A stretch of DNA of 64,000 nt. It comes from Nisaea sp. (lineage in GTDB: Bacteria; Pseudomonadota; Alphaproteobacteria; Thalassobaculales; Thalassobaculaceae). The notes under the pieces are model-generated. The model ran no database searches. It worked only from the letters and a program-made list of their open reading frames with translations, and was not told where the DNA came from. The DNA lies in the NCBI RefSeq assembly GCF_034670185.1, contig NZ_JAXMNY010000004.1, positions 372,001 to 436,000 on the forward strand. The letters are read 5' to 3'. Position numbers and translations under genes: made by a program. The number at the start of each line of letters is the position of its first letter. Position 1 is the first letter of the stretch. Below are positions 25,998-33,765 of this stretch, piece after piece.

Positions 25998-26482
25998 TCG
26001 ACCCTCATCAACACAGCTTCAACAGTCCAATCGGCCGCATTCACCTGACCGAAGAGGGTGGAGCCATCACAGGCCTGACATGGGTTTCACGTGAAACATC
26101 TGCACTTCATTCCGAAAACGCAATAACTGATCTTCTCGCGGAAACAGAGCGTCAGATACATGCCTACTTCGCCAAGGCGCTAAAGGAATTCGACGTTCCA
26201 CTTGCCTTTAACCGCGGCTCAGCCTTCGAGCACTCGGTCTGGCGCGCGATGCAGGAAATCCCCTTCGGAACAGTCTGGACCTACGGTGATATCGCGGACC
26301 ATGTCGGCGGCGTCGCCCGGGCGGTGGGCGGAGCCTGCGGATCCAATCCGATCCCTCTCATCATCCCGTGTCATCGGGTGGTTGGCAGCAATGGCAAACT
26401 GACCGGCTTTTCCGGCGACGGCGGCATCGCCACCAAGCAGCATCTGCTCGACCACGAGTCCGATCAGCTCTCTCTGTTTTGA
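25994..26482 (+). CDS. ogt: Methylated-DNA-protein cysteine methyltransferase
   Basis: The 162-residue suicide repair protein moves the alkyl group from O6-methylguanine to its own Cys in IPCHRVVGSNGKLTGFSGG-like context (PCHRV at about residues 126-130). The helix-turn-helix part VWRAMQEIPFGTVWTYGDIA and the N-terminal ribonuclease-like domain are present, so it is of Ogt length without an Ada regulatory domain. Residues 32-36 (VSRET) are encoded by a parS core. Translation is coupled to the upstream DUF255 gene. Confidence 0.95.
   Translation: MIDPHQHSFNSPIGRIHLTEEGGAITGLTWVSRETSALHSENAITDLLAETERQIHAYFAKALKEFDVPLAFNRGSAFEHSVWRAMQEIPFGTVWTYGDIADHVGGVARAVGGACGSNPIPLIIPCHRVVGSNGKLTGFSGDGGIATKQHLLDHESDQLSLF
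26083..26098. other. parS site (ParB-binding palindrome) inside ogt
   Basis: GGTTTCACGTGAAACA contains the perfect 14-base parS core GTTTCACGTGAAAC at 26084-26097, with one flank off the full 16-mer palindrome. It is in the ogt coding region, in frame as Val-Ser-Arg-Glu-Thr. Confidence 0.9.
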
Positions 26483-26570
26483 CGGACACCCATGCCGCAA
26501 CGGAGCGTGGACACGGCATCACCGGCACGCCTAGTCTCTCGCCAATGACAGCTTCAGAGGGAGGCATTCA

Positions 26571-27269
26571 ATGGCATATGTGACAATCAAAGCCGCTGAT
26601 GGCGGCTCTTTTCAGGCCTATCACGCAGCGCCCGCAGGCAGTGGAAAAGCCCCGGGCATTGTCCTGATCCAGGAAATCTTCGGTGTGAACAAGGTGATGC
26701 GCGATCAGGCGGACGCCTATGCGGCCGAGGGATATCATGTGCTCTGTCCGGATATTTTCTGGCGCATCGAGCCCGGCATCGACATCACCGACCAGAGCCA
26801 GGCGGAATGGGACAAGGCGTTCGAGCTATTCAATGCTTTCGATGTGGATAAGGGCATCGAGGACCTGAAGGCGACCCTCGCCCATCTGAGGACCATGGAT
26901 GGCTGCAGCGGCAAGGCCGGGTCCGTCGGCTATTGCCTCGGCGGCAAGCTCACCTACCTGATGGCTACCCGTTCCGACGCCGACTGCACTGTCAGCTATT
27001 ACGGCGTCGGCCTGGATGAACTCCTTGGCGAATCCTCCGGTATTTCGAAGCCTTATCTGAACCATATGGCCTCCGAGGACGGTTTCGTCCCGAAAGAGGC
27101 ACAGGCGAAGATCAAGGCCGGTCTGGCAGACAATCCGCAGGTCACGCTGCATGTCTATGAAGGCCAGGACCATGCGTTTGCGCGTCAGGGAGGCGCGCAT
27201 TACGACGCGGCAGCGGCCAAGACGGCCAATGCCCGCACCGCAGACTTCTTCAAAACCCATCTCGGCTAA
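26571..27269 (+). CDS. Dienelactone hydrolase family protein
   Basis: The 232-residue alpha/beta hydrolase carries the DLH signature: VLIQEIFGVN with the conserved Glu, the nucleophile Cys in VGYCLGG (about residue 124), an Asp in MASEDGFVP and the catalytic His in YEGQDHAFAR. Dienelactone hydrolases open cyclic esters in chlorocatechol breakdown, but most family members have uncharacterised ester substrates; no aromatic degradation genes lie nearby. GAGGG is six or seven bases before the ATG. A quinone oxidoreductase gene follows 17 bases later on the same strand, suggesting a two-gene unit for detoxifying reactive compounds (inference). Confidence 0.88.
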   Translation: MAYVTIKAADGGSFQAYHAAPAGSGKAPGIVLIQEIFGVNKVMRDQADAYAAEGYHVLCPDIFWRIEPGIDITDQSQAEWDKAFELFNAFDVDKGIEDLKATLAHLRTMDGCSGKAGSVGYCLGGKLTYLMATRSDADCTVSYYGVGLDELLGESSGISKPYLNHMASEDGFVPKEAQAKIKAGLADNPQVTLHVYEGQDHAFARQGGAHYDAAAAKTANARTADFFKTHLG

Positions 27270-27286
27270 AACAAGGGAACAAAAAA

Positions 27287-28261
27287 ATGGTCAAGGCAAT
27301 CCAGTTTAAGGCACCGGGCGGTCCCGAGGTTCTCGAAATGACCGACATCGATCTCGCGGCACCGGGCGCTGGCGAAATCACCGTGCGGCATACCGCGATC
27401 GGTCTGAATTTCATCGACACCTATCACCGCAGCGGCCTTTATCCCCTGCCGCTTCCCTCCGGCATCGGCATGGAAGGCGCCGGCGTGGTCGAGGCCGCCG
27501 GCAGCGGTGTGTCAGACCTGAAAGTGGGCGACCGCGTGGCTTACGCCTCCCCGCCCCCGGGTTCCTATGCCGAGGCTCGCAACATTGCCGCCGACCGCGT
27601 CGTGAAGATCCCGGCCGGTATCGAGGATCAGACCGCAGCCGCGATGATGCTGAAGGGCATGACCGCACAGTATCTGATCCGGCAGATCTACAAGGTCAGA
27701 AAGGGCGACACGATCCTGATCCATGCCGCGGCAGGCGGCGTCGGCCAGATCGTCTGCCAGTGGGCCAACCATCTCGGTGCAACCGTCATCGGGACCGTCG
27801 GCAGCAAGGAAAAGGCAGAAATCGCCAAAGCCAACGGCTGTCATCACCCCGTGCTGTACAACGACGAGGATTTCGTCGAACGGGTGAAGGAGATCACGGA
27901 CGGCAAGATGCTGCCGGTGGTCTACGACTCTATCGGTAACACCACCTTCGAGAAATCCCTCGATTGCCTGCGTCCGCGCGGCTTGATGGTCAGCTTCGGC
28001 CAGGCTGCCGGCCCGATCCCGCCGGTCAATCTCGGCATCTTCGCGCAGAAAGGGTCCCTCTTCTTCACCCGGCCGACCCTGTTCAACTACATCTCGACCG
28101 CTGAAGATCTGCGCGCGACGGCTGGCGATCTGTTCGATGCGGTCTCCTCAGGCGCGGTGAAGATCCATATCGACCAGACTTTCCCGCTGGCAGAAGCCAA
28201 GGCCGCCCATGAGGCTCTCGAGGCACGGAAGACCACGGGTTCGACCATCCTGATCCCGTAA
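27287..28261 (+). CDS. Zinc-independent quinone oxidoreductase (MDR family)
   Basis: This 324-residue NADPH-dependent reductase of the QOR group has the GroES-like N-terminal domain (NFIDTYHRSGLYP, GIGMEGAGVVEAAGSGV, KVGDRVAY) and the nucleotide-binding motif IHAAAGGVGQIVCQWA (about residues 145-160). Zinc-ligand cysteines are absent, as is normal for the group. It probably reduces quinones or other alpha,beta-unsaturated carbonyls by one-electron or hydride transfer. It lies just downstream of the dienelactone hydrolase gene, and is followed by a bidirectional terminator shared with rho. Confidence 0.93.
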   Translation: MVKAIQFKAPGGPEVLEMTDIDLAAPGAGEITVRHTAIGLNFIDTYHRSGLYPLPLPSGIGMEGAGVVEAAGSGVSDLKVGDRVAYASPPPGSYAEARNIAADRVVKIPAGIEDQTAAAMMLKGMTAQYLIRQIYKVRKGDTILIHAAAGGVGQIVCQWANHLGATVIGTVGSKEKAEIAKANGCHHPVLYNDEDFVERVKEITDGKMLPVVYDSIGNTTFEKSLDCLRPRGLMVSFGQAAGPIPPVNLGIFAQKGSLFFTRPTLFNYISTAEDLRATAGDLFDAVSSGAVKIHIDQTFPLAEAKAAHEALEARKTTGSTILIP

Positions 28262-28281
28262 GGTCCGGACTCAGATCAAAC

Positions 28282-28318
28282 AAAAAGGGCGGAGCCATCA
28301 GGCTCCGCCCTTTTCTTT
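28282..28318. terminator. Bidirectional Rho-independent terminator
   Basis: The stem GGGCGGAGCC/GGCTCCGCCC (28287-28296 and 28301-28310) has a 4-base ATCA loop. It has AAAAA on the left and TTTTCTTT on the right, so it can stop both the plus-strand oxidoreductase message and the minus-strand rho message. Confidence 0.95.
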
Positions 28319-28333
28319 GATCTTTATGACCGA

Positions 28334-29596
28334 TCAGGAATTCATGGCATCGAAGAAATCGTGGTTGTTCTTCGAGACCTTGAGCTTGTCGATCAGGAAT
28401 TCCATGGCATCGACCGTGCCCATCTGGGTCAGGATACGGCGCAGCACCCACATCTTGTTGAGGGTCGCACGATCCACCAGAAGCTCTTCCTTCCGGGTGC
28501 CCGAACGGGTGATGTCGATCGCCGGGAACGTCCGCTTGTCGGCCAGCTTGCGGTCCAGGATGATCTCGGAGTTACCCGTGCCCTTGAACTCTTCGAAGAT
28601 GACTTCATCCATGCGGGAGCCAGTATCGATCAGCGCGGTCGCAATGATCGTCAGCGAGCCGCCCTCCTCGATATTTCGGGCCGCACCGAAGAAGCGCTTC
28701 GGCCGCTGCAGGGCGTTCGCATCCACACCACCGGTCAGCACCTTGCCCGAGGACGGCACCACCGTGTTGTAGGCCCGTGCCAGACGGGTGATGGAATCCA
28801 GCAGGATAACCACGTCGCGCTTGTGCTCGACCAGACGCTTTGCCTTCTCGATCACCATCTCCGCGACCTGGACGTGGCGTGACGCCGGCTCATCGAAGGT
28901 CGAGCTGATAACCTCGCCCTTCACCGAACGGTCCATGTCGGTCACCTCTTCCGGCCGCTCGTCGATGAGCAACACCAGGAGATAGGCGTCCGGATGATTT
29001 TCGGCAATCGCATGCGCGATGTTCTGCAGCATAACCGTTTTACCGGTACGCGGCGGCGCCACGATCAGACCACGCTGCCCCATGCCAAGCGGCGCGATCA
29101 GATCGATCACCCGCGTTGTGGCACCCTGCTGCTTGTTCGTCGGATCTTCGAGCTCGAGATTGAGCCTTTGTTCCGGATACAGCGGAGTCAGATTATCGAA
29201 ATTGATCCGGTGGCGAACCGCGTCCGGATCTTCGAAATTGATCTGATTGACCTTGAGCAGCGCAAAGTACCGCTCGCCGTCTTTCGGTGCCCGGATCTGC
29301 CCCTCGACCGTATCGCCGGTGCGCAGCCCAAAGCGCCGCACCTGACTCGGAGAGATGTAGATATCATCCGGACCCGGTAAGTAATTCGATTCAGGCGATC
29401 TTAAGAAGCCGAAGCCATCCGGCAGTGTTTCAAGAACACCTGTGCCGTAGATCGGTAGATCGTTATCAGCTAATTGTTTAAGAATAGCGAACATCATGTC
29501 CTGCTTGCGCAGAACACTTGCGTTCTCGATCTCCAAGTCTTCCGCAAATGCGAGAAGATCTTGAGGTGTCTTCGATTTCAGCTCTTGAAGATGCAT
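28334..29596 (-). CDS. rho: Transcription termination factor Rho
   Basis: The 420-residue hexameric RNA helicase starts MHLQELKSKTPQDLLAFAEDL, with the cold-shock-like RNA-binding fold (GFGFLRSPESNYLPGPDDIYISPSQ) following. The ATPase domain has Walker A APPRTGKTVMLQNIA, Walker B VVILLDSITRLARAYN and the secondary-channel loop SSGKVLTGGVDANAL. It ends at normal length. The open frame extends 21 codons upstream of ATG 29596, but the family N-terminus begins here. The 206-base gap to hemJ may hold its promoter and leader. Confidence 0.97.
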   Translation of the reverse strand: MHLQELKSKTPQDLLAFAEDLEIENASVLRKQDMMFAILKQLADNDLPIYGTGVLETLPDGFGFLRSPESNYLPGPDDIYISPSQVRRFGLRTGDTVEGQIRAPKDGERYFALLKVNQINFEDPDAVRHRINFDNLTPLYPEQRLNLELEDPTNKQQGATTRVIDLIAPLGMGQRGLIVAPPRTGKTVMLQNIAHAIAENHPDAYLLVLLIDERPEEVTDMDRSVKGEVISSTFDEPASRHVQVAEMVIEKAKRLVEHKRDVVILLDSITRLARAYNTVVPSSGKVLTGGVDANALQRPKRFFGAARNIEEGGSLTIIATALIDTGSRMDEVIFEEFKGTGNSEIILDRKLADKRTFPAIDITRSGTRKEELLVDRATLNKMWVLRRILTQMGTVDAMEFLIDKLKVSKNNHDFFDAMNS

Positions 29597-29802
29597 CGTC
29601 CTGTCGATGATCAGGTATAACGAATGTTTTGAGAGTTCGGCCTCATGAGCAAGCCGCACGAGTGTGCTGGTTAGAGCAGACTTTTATTATTCGTTCTTGT
29701 GCGGGAAAGACCTGACGCAGCGCCCTACGGCGATCAGCGCTGATTTCAATTACAGTGCTTCAGCGCTTAATGTCAAACCCGAATATTTGAGAAAAATGGA
29801 AT
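29597..29802. other. rho upstream region
   Basis: A 206-base gap between hemJ and rho, relatively AT-rich, containing a perfect 12-base palindrome ATCAGCGCTGAT at 29733-29744. No coding region or known riboregulator is evident. It probably contains the rho promoter and leader. Confidence 0.4.
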
Positions 29803-30237
29803 TCATCCGGAAAACGGCTTCACGATTACCATGATCACGATCACGATCAGCAAAATCGTCGGAACTTCATTCGCTATGCGATAGAAGCGTTCGCTATGCG
29901 GATTTTCATCCGAGGCGAATTGCCGTCTCCAGCGCGCCAGTCCGCCGTGAAAAGCGGTCATGATCACGATACAGGAAAGCTTCACATGCATCCACGGCTC
30001 CGAGAGATAGTCCGGAACCAGAACCAGCATCCAGATACCGAATATGAACGTCGAAATCATCGCCGGGTTGATGATCGCCCGCAGCAACCGCCGTTCCATC
30101 ACCTTCAGGGTTTCGGAGAGCTCGGAGCCGGCCGCAGCGCCCACGTGATAGACGTAGAGACGCGGCAGATAAAACATCCCCGCCATCCAGGCGACCATGC
30201 TGATCACGTGAAGAGCCTTGATCCATTCGTAGCTCAT
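29803..30237 (-). CDS. hemJ: Protoporphyrinogen IX oxidase HemJ
   Basis: This 144-residue membrane protein has four hydrophobic segments and the family's conserved His in YEWIKALHVISMVAWMAGMFYLPRLYVYH. A Lys/His pair appears in MHVKLSCIVIMTAFHGGLARW. It oxidises protoporphyrinogen IX to protoporphyrin IX in the inner membrane in bacteria lacking HemG and HemY. It lies between rho and hemE on the same strand, the order seen near the Caulobacter origin, and 26 bases after the hemE stop, so hemE-hemJ are likely co-transcribed. Confidence 0.93.
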   Translation of the reverse strand: MSYEWIKALHVISMVAWMAGMFYLPRLYVYHVGAAAGSELSETLKVMERRLLRAIINPAMISTFIFGIWMLVLVPDYLSEPWMHVKLSCIVIMTAFHGGLARWRRQFASDENPHSERFYRIANEVPTILLIVIVIMVIVKPFSG

Positions 30238-30263
30238 GCCCGCGTCTCTCCCTGCGAATAGCG

Positions 30264-31295
30264 TCAGCGCTTGGCGCGAACCTGCCGGACAAGCTGTTCC
30301 ACATGCTCAATCGGCGTGGTCGGCAAGATGCCGTGCCCGAGATTGAAGATAAATGGCTTCGAGGCTGCCGTTGAAAGGATGCTCTCGACTTCCGCTTCAA
30401 GCCCGGGACCCCCGGCCAGCAAAGCAATCGGGTCAAGATTTCCCTGGATCGGCATCCGGGTCTGGATGTTCTCGACAGCCCACCGGAGCGGCATCGCCGT
30501 GTCCACCGCAACCGCATCGACACCGGTTTCCTCGATATAGTCGAGATAATGGGCCCCGGCCGCGCGCGGAAATCCAATAATCGGCAGATCCGGATACTGG
30601 GCTTTTACCGCCGAGACGATCTTCTTCGTCGGCTCCAATACCGCCATGCGGAATAACCGCGATGACAACACACCGGCCCAGGAGTCGAAGAGTTTGAGGA
30701 CTTCAGCCCCTGCTTTCGCCTGACCGAGAAGATAGATAATTGTCCCCTCGACCACGATATCGATCAGCTCCTGAAAGCCTTCCGGATCCGAATAGGCCCA
30801 GCGCTTGGTCGCTGCGTAATCCTTACTGCTGCCACCTTCGACCATATAGGTGATCACGGTCCAGGGGCTGCCCGAGAAGCCGATCAGCGTGGTTTCGGAA
30901 GGGAGGGCCGCCCGAACCCGCGAGACGGTCTCATAGACGTTCCCTACGCGCTCTGAGAGGCCATTGATATCGAGACTCTTGAGCGCTGCACGATCTGTCA
31001 CCGGTTCGAGAACGGGACCCTTGCCCTCGACAAAGCGCAGAGGCTGACCGAGACCGTAAGGCACGATCAGGATATCGGAAAACAGGATGGCGCCATCCAT
31101 GCCAAACCGGCGGATCGGCTGCAAGGTCACTTCCGCCGCCATCTCCGGATTGAGGCAAAGATCGACGAAAGATCCGGCCTCTGCCCTGATCGCTCGATAT
31201 TCCGGCAGATACCGTCCAGCTTGCCGCATCAGCCAGATCGGCGGGATTTCCGCTGTTTTTCCGGCGAGCACGTTCAGTAGAACTTTATCGGTCAT
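30264..31295 (-). CDS. hemE: Uroporphyrinogen decarboxylase
   Basis: The 343-residue TIM-barrel enzyme removes four carboxyl groups from uroporphyrinogen III. The N-terminal PIWLMRQAGRYLPEYRAIRAE motif is the family signature, with the catalytic Asp region ILFSDILIVPYGLGQ and the GFSGSPWTVITYMVEG block following. HNLGHGILP is present as FNLGHGILPTTPIEHV near the C-terminus. It begins at the left edge of the putative replication origin and is transcribed away from it, exactly as hemE is in Caulobacter. Confidence 0.97.
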   Translation of the reverse strand: MTDKVLLNVLAGKTAEIPPIWLMRQAGRYLPEYRAIRAEAGSFVDLCLNPEMAAEVTLQPIRRFGMDGAILFSDILIVPYGLGQPLRFVEGKGPVLEPVTDRAALKSLDINGLSERVGNVYETVSRVRAALPSETTLIGFSGSPWTVITYMVEGGSSKDYAATKRWAYSDPEGFQELIDIVVEGTIIYLLGQAKAGAEVLKLFDSWAGVLSSRLFRMAVLEPTKKIVSAVKAQYPDLPIIGFPRAAGAHYLDYIEETGVDAVAVDTAMPLRWAVENIQTRMPIQGNLDPIALLAGGPGLEAEVESILSTAASKPFIFNLGHGILPTTPIEHVEQLVRQVRAKR

Positions 31296-31692
31296 CGATT
31301 GCCTGTCCGTTTGGTGATAAGCGCGCCACTCCTATCAAAGAATCTTATTATAAATAAGTAGGAAGTGGTTGTAGTGGTGCTGTGAGTCCTGTGGATTATC
31401 ATTTCAGCACAGATCATCCACAGTTCTGTTCTGCCGTAAGCATACAGGGCTGGATCGGGGACAAGGAGGGGTAAAAACGTCGCAAGGCCCCGGTATCTAT
31501 CACGCCCGGTTTTTGTGAATAGCGGGGATATCTTGTCGCCGCTCGGCCAGATAGGAGTTGTCCATCTGTCGGGAAAAGATTGTCCCTGGATTAACAACCG
31601 GCCTGCTAGCTATGGCATGAAGTGGTGCAGTTTTTCTTTCGGAAGAGATTCCGGATTCTGTAAACAGATCGTACACAGTTATCCCCAACCGG
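31296..31692. other. Candidate chromosomal replication origin (oriC)
   Basis: This 397-base gap between hemE and the PPSR gene is the location of oriC in Caulobacter (Cori) and Rickettsia. It contains an AT-rich stretch at 31341-31360 next to hemE, then three one-mismatch DnaA boxes: TGTGGATTA (31390-31398), TCATCCACA (31414-31422) and TTATCCCCA (31679-31687). GANTC methylation sites occur at 31340, 31384, 31647 and 31654. The flanking genes diverge. parABS lies within 13 kb. No coding potential is seen. The assignment combines synteny with these motifs; DnaA binding is not shown. Confidence 0.75.
31341..31360. other. AT-rich segment, possible DNA-unwinding element
   Basis: The 20 bases are almost all A/T (only a C and a G interrupt), standing out against the surrounding GC-rich sequence. 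It lies 30 bases from the first DnaA-like box within the oriC candidate. Confidence 0.45.
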
Positions 31693-32526
31693 ATGTGGAA
31701 TGTGACCGATACGGATATTCATCTTCACCTTGTGTCGGACGCGACCGGTGAAACCAACCATCAGGTCGCCCGGGCTTGCCTCGTTCAGTTCGAGGGTGTC
31801 CGTGCACGTGAGCATGTTTGGTCTCTGGTCCGGACATCCGGCCATATCGAGAAGGTCCTGGCAGCGGTCAGCGTCTATCCGGGGCCGGTGCTTTTCACCC
31901 TGGTCAACCCGGAGCTTCGCCAGCAGCTGGAAAAGGGCTGCCAGCAACGCCGCGTTCCCTGCATCTCCGTACTGGATACGGTGGTCAATGCCCTGGGCAG
32001 CTTCCTGGGTCAGGAGAGCCACGGTCGGCCCGGCCGGCAGCATGAACTGGACGCGGCCTATTTCAACCGGATCCGCGCCATGGACTACACGTTGGCGCAT
32101 GATGACGGGCAGATGGTCCATGATCTTGAAGATGCCGACATTGTGATCGTTGGCGTTTCCCGAACCTCTAAGACCCCGACCTCTCTCTATCTGGCGAACA
32201 GAGGCTATGCGACGGCGAATATCCCGGTGGTGCCGGGGGTTGCCCTGCCGCAAGAACTTTACAGCCTGAAAAAGCCGTTCGTGATCGCCTTGACCAACGA
32301 CCCGAACCGGCTGACCCAGGTTCGGCGCAACCGGATGCTGATGCTCCAGCACAGCAACGAAACGGACTATGTCGATCCTGAAAAGGTCCGTGCCGAGGTG
32401 ATAGATGCACGCAAACTCTTCACAAAAGGCGGTTGGCCGGTAATCGATGTGACCCGTCGTTCGATCGAGGAAACTGCTGCGGCAGTGCTTCAGAAATACG
32501 CCAAGTTTCACGGTCTGGAATCCTGA
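31693..32526 (+). CDS. Pyruvate phosphate dikinase regulatory protein (PPSR/DUF299)
   Basis: This 277-residue bifunctional ADP-dependent kinase/Pi-dependent phosphorylase controls PPDK or PEP synthase by threonine phosphorylation. It starts with IHLHLVSDATGETNHQVARA and has the P-loop GVSRTSKTPTSLYLAN (about residues 156-171) and the C-terminal VTRRSIEETAAAVL. The dikinase itself is not in the window. It is the first gene right of the oriC candidate, equivalent to the RP001/CC0001 position. ATG 31693 is used; GTG 31702 is an alternative. maf follows with an overlapping ATGA. Confidence 0.93.
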   Translation: MWNVTDTDIHLHLVSDATGETNHQVARACLVQFEGVRAREHVWSLVRTSGHIEKVLAAVSVYPGPVLFTLVNPELRQQLEKGCQQRRVPCISVLDTVVNALGSFLGQESHGRPGRQHELDAAYFNRIRAMDYTLAHDDGQMVHDLEDADIVIVGVSRTSKTPTSLYLANRGYATANIPVVPGVALPQELYSLKKPFVIALTNDPNRLTQVRRNRMLMLQHSNETDYVDPEKVRAEVIDARKLFTKGGWPVIDVTRRSIEETAAAVLQKYAKFHGLES

Positions 32527-33164
32527 TGACCGAGCATTTTGATCCCTCTCATCTTGCCGGTACCGGTGAAAAACCGGTCGTGCTGGCCTCCGGAAGCCGG
32601 ACCCGCGCCGATATGCTCCGCTCAGCGGGCCTGGCCGTGGAAATACGAAAACCCGCCGTTGATGAGTCCGAATTCAAACGGAGCCTTCGGGCTGACGGAG
32701 CGAGCGCGGCCGAGGTCGCGACTTTTCTTGCCGAAATGAAGGCAAACACTGTCTCCCGCGCCGTGCCGGAAGCGCTGGTGATCGGCGCCGATCAGATGCT
32801 CGATATCGACGGGGAGTGGCTGGATAAACCGGAAGACCGGGCAGGCGCCGCCGCGCATCTGCGACGTTTGTCCGGCAAGCGCCATAGCTTGATAAGTGCC
32901 GTGGTCGTTTCCGCCGGTGGAACCCGGATATGGCACAATATCGCTACGGCCAGTCTGCTTGTCCGCCCCCTCTCCGATGAGTTCATAGACGCTTATCTCG
33001 ACACTGTCGGTGACATGGCGCTGGAGTCCGTCGGGGCCTATCAGCTTGAATCTGTCGGCGCCCAGCTTTTCACGGCGGTCGAGGGCGACTTCTTTACCGT
33101 TCTCGGGCTGCCATTGCTTCCGCTGCTCGATTTCTTGCGCACGCACAGCGCGCTCAGGACCTGA
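32526..33164 (+). CDS. maf: Maf-family nucleotide pyrophosphatase
   Basis: The 212-residue protein contains VVLASGSRTRADMLRSAGL, the Maf signature, with the catalytic Asp region VIGADQMLDIDGEWLDKP and the substrate loop LSGKRHSLISAV. Maf proteins hydrolyse non-canonical or modified nucleoside triphosphates. ATG 32526 overlaps the PPSR stop by one base; coaE follows after four bases. The series PPSR-maf-coaE-dnaQ matches the order right of the origin in other alphaproteobacteria, where aroE often lies between maf and coaE; aroE is missing here. Confidence 0.93.
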   Translation: MTEHFDPSHLAGTGEKPVVLASGSRTRADMLRSAGLAVEIRKPAVDESEFKRSLRADGASAAEVATFLAEMKANTVSRAVPEALVIGADQMLDIDGEWLDKPEDRAGAAAHLRRLSGKRHSLISAVVVSAGGTRIWHNIATASLLVRPLSDEFIDAYLDTVGDMALESVGAYQLESVGAQLFTAVEGDFFTVLGLPLLPLLDFLRTHSALRT

Positions 33165-33168
33165 ATCA

Positions 33169-33765
33169 ATGCTGGTCCTCGGTCTGACCGGCTCCATCGG
33201 CATGGGGAAAAGCACTGCAGCCGCGATATTCCGGCGCCTGGGGCTCCCGGTGCATGATGCAGACGCTTCAGTGCATGCTCTTTTCCGGGCTGGCGGCACA
33301 GCGGTGGCACCGATTTCCCGCCGGTTCCCCGAGGCCGTCGTCAACGGGGCGGTCGACCGGGAGCGGCTCGGCAAGATTGTTTTCGGCGATGCGGATGCGC
33401 TGCGTGATCTGGAAGCCATCGTCCATCCGCTGGTGCGCCGCGAGCGGGACCGATTTCTTGATCTGCAGCGCCGGGCCCGGCGCCGGGCGGCCGTGCTTGA
33501 TGTGCCTCTTCTCTTCGAGACTGGTGGAGAGGGGATCTGTGACTATGTCTTCGTTGTCTCGGCACCGGCCTTTTTGCAGCGGCAACGGGTTTTGGCCCGT
33601 CCCGGCATGACAGCGGAGCGGCTCTCTTCTATTCTGGGAAAGCAGATGCCGGATCGTGAAAAGCGGCGCCGTGCAGATTATGTGCTGCCGACCGGCCTCG
33701 GCCGGGCCGTTACAATCCGGGCGATCAAGAAGGCCCTCCGCCAACTGGGAATTAGACATGCGTGA
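33169..33765 (+). CDS. coaE: Dephospho-CoA kinase
   Basis: The 198-residue P-loop kinase catalyses the last step of coenzyme A synthesis. It opens LVLGLTGSIGMGKSTAAAIFRRLG with Walker A, then VHDADASVHALF (the substrate-binding Asp) and VLDVPLLFETGGE, followed by RPGMTAERLSSILGKQMPDREKRRRADYVL, the lid and conserved Arg region. ATG 33169 is four bases after maf; its end overlaps dnaQ by eight bases. Confidence 0.97.
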   Translation: MLVLGLTGSIGMGKSTAAAIFRRLGLPVHDADASVHALFRAGGTAVAPISRRFPEAVVNGAVDRERLGKIVFGDADALRDLEAIVHPLVRRERDRFLDLQRRARRRAAVLDVPLLFETGGEGICDYVFVVSAPAFLQRQRVLARPGMTAERLSSILGKQMPDREKRRRADYVLPTGLGRAVTIRAIKKALRQLGIRHA

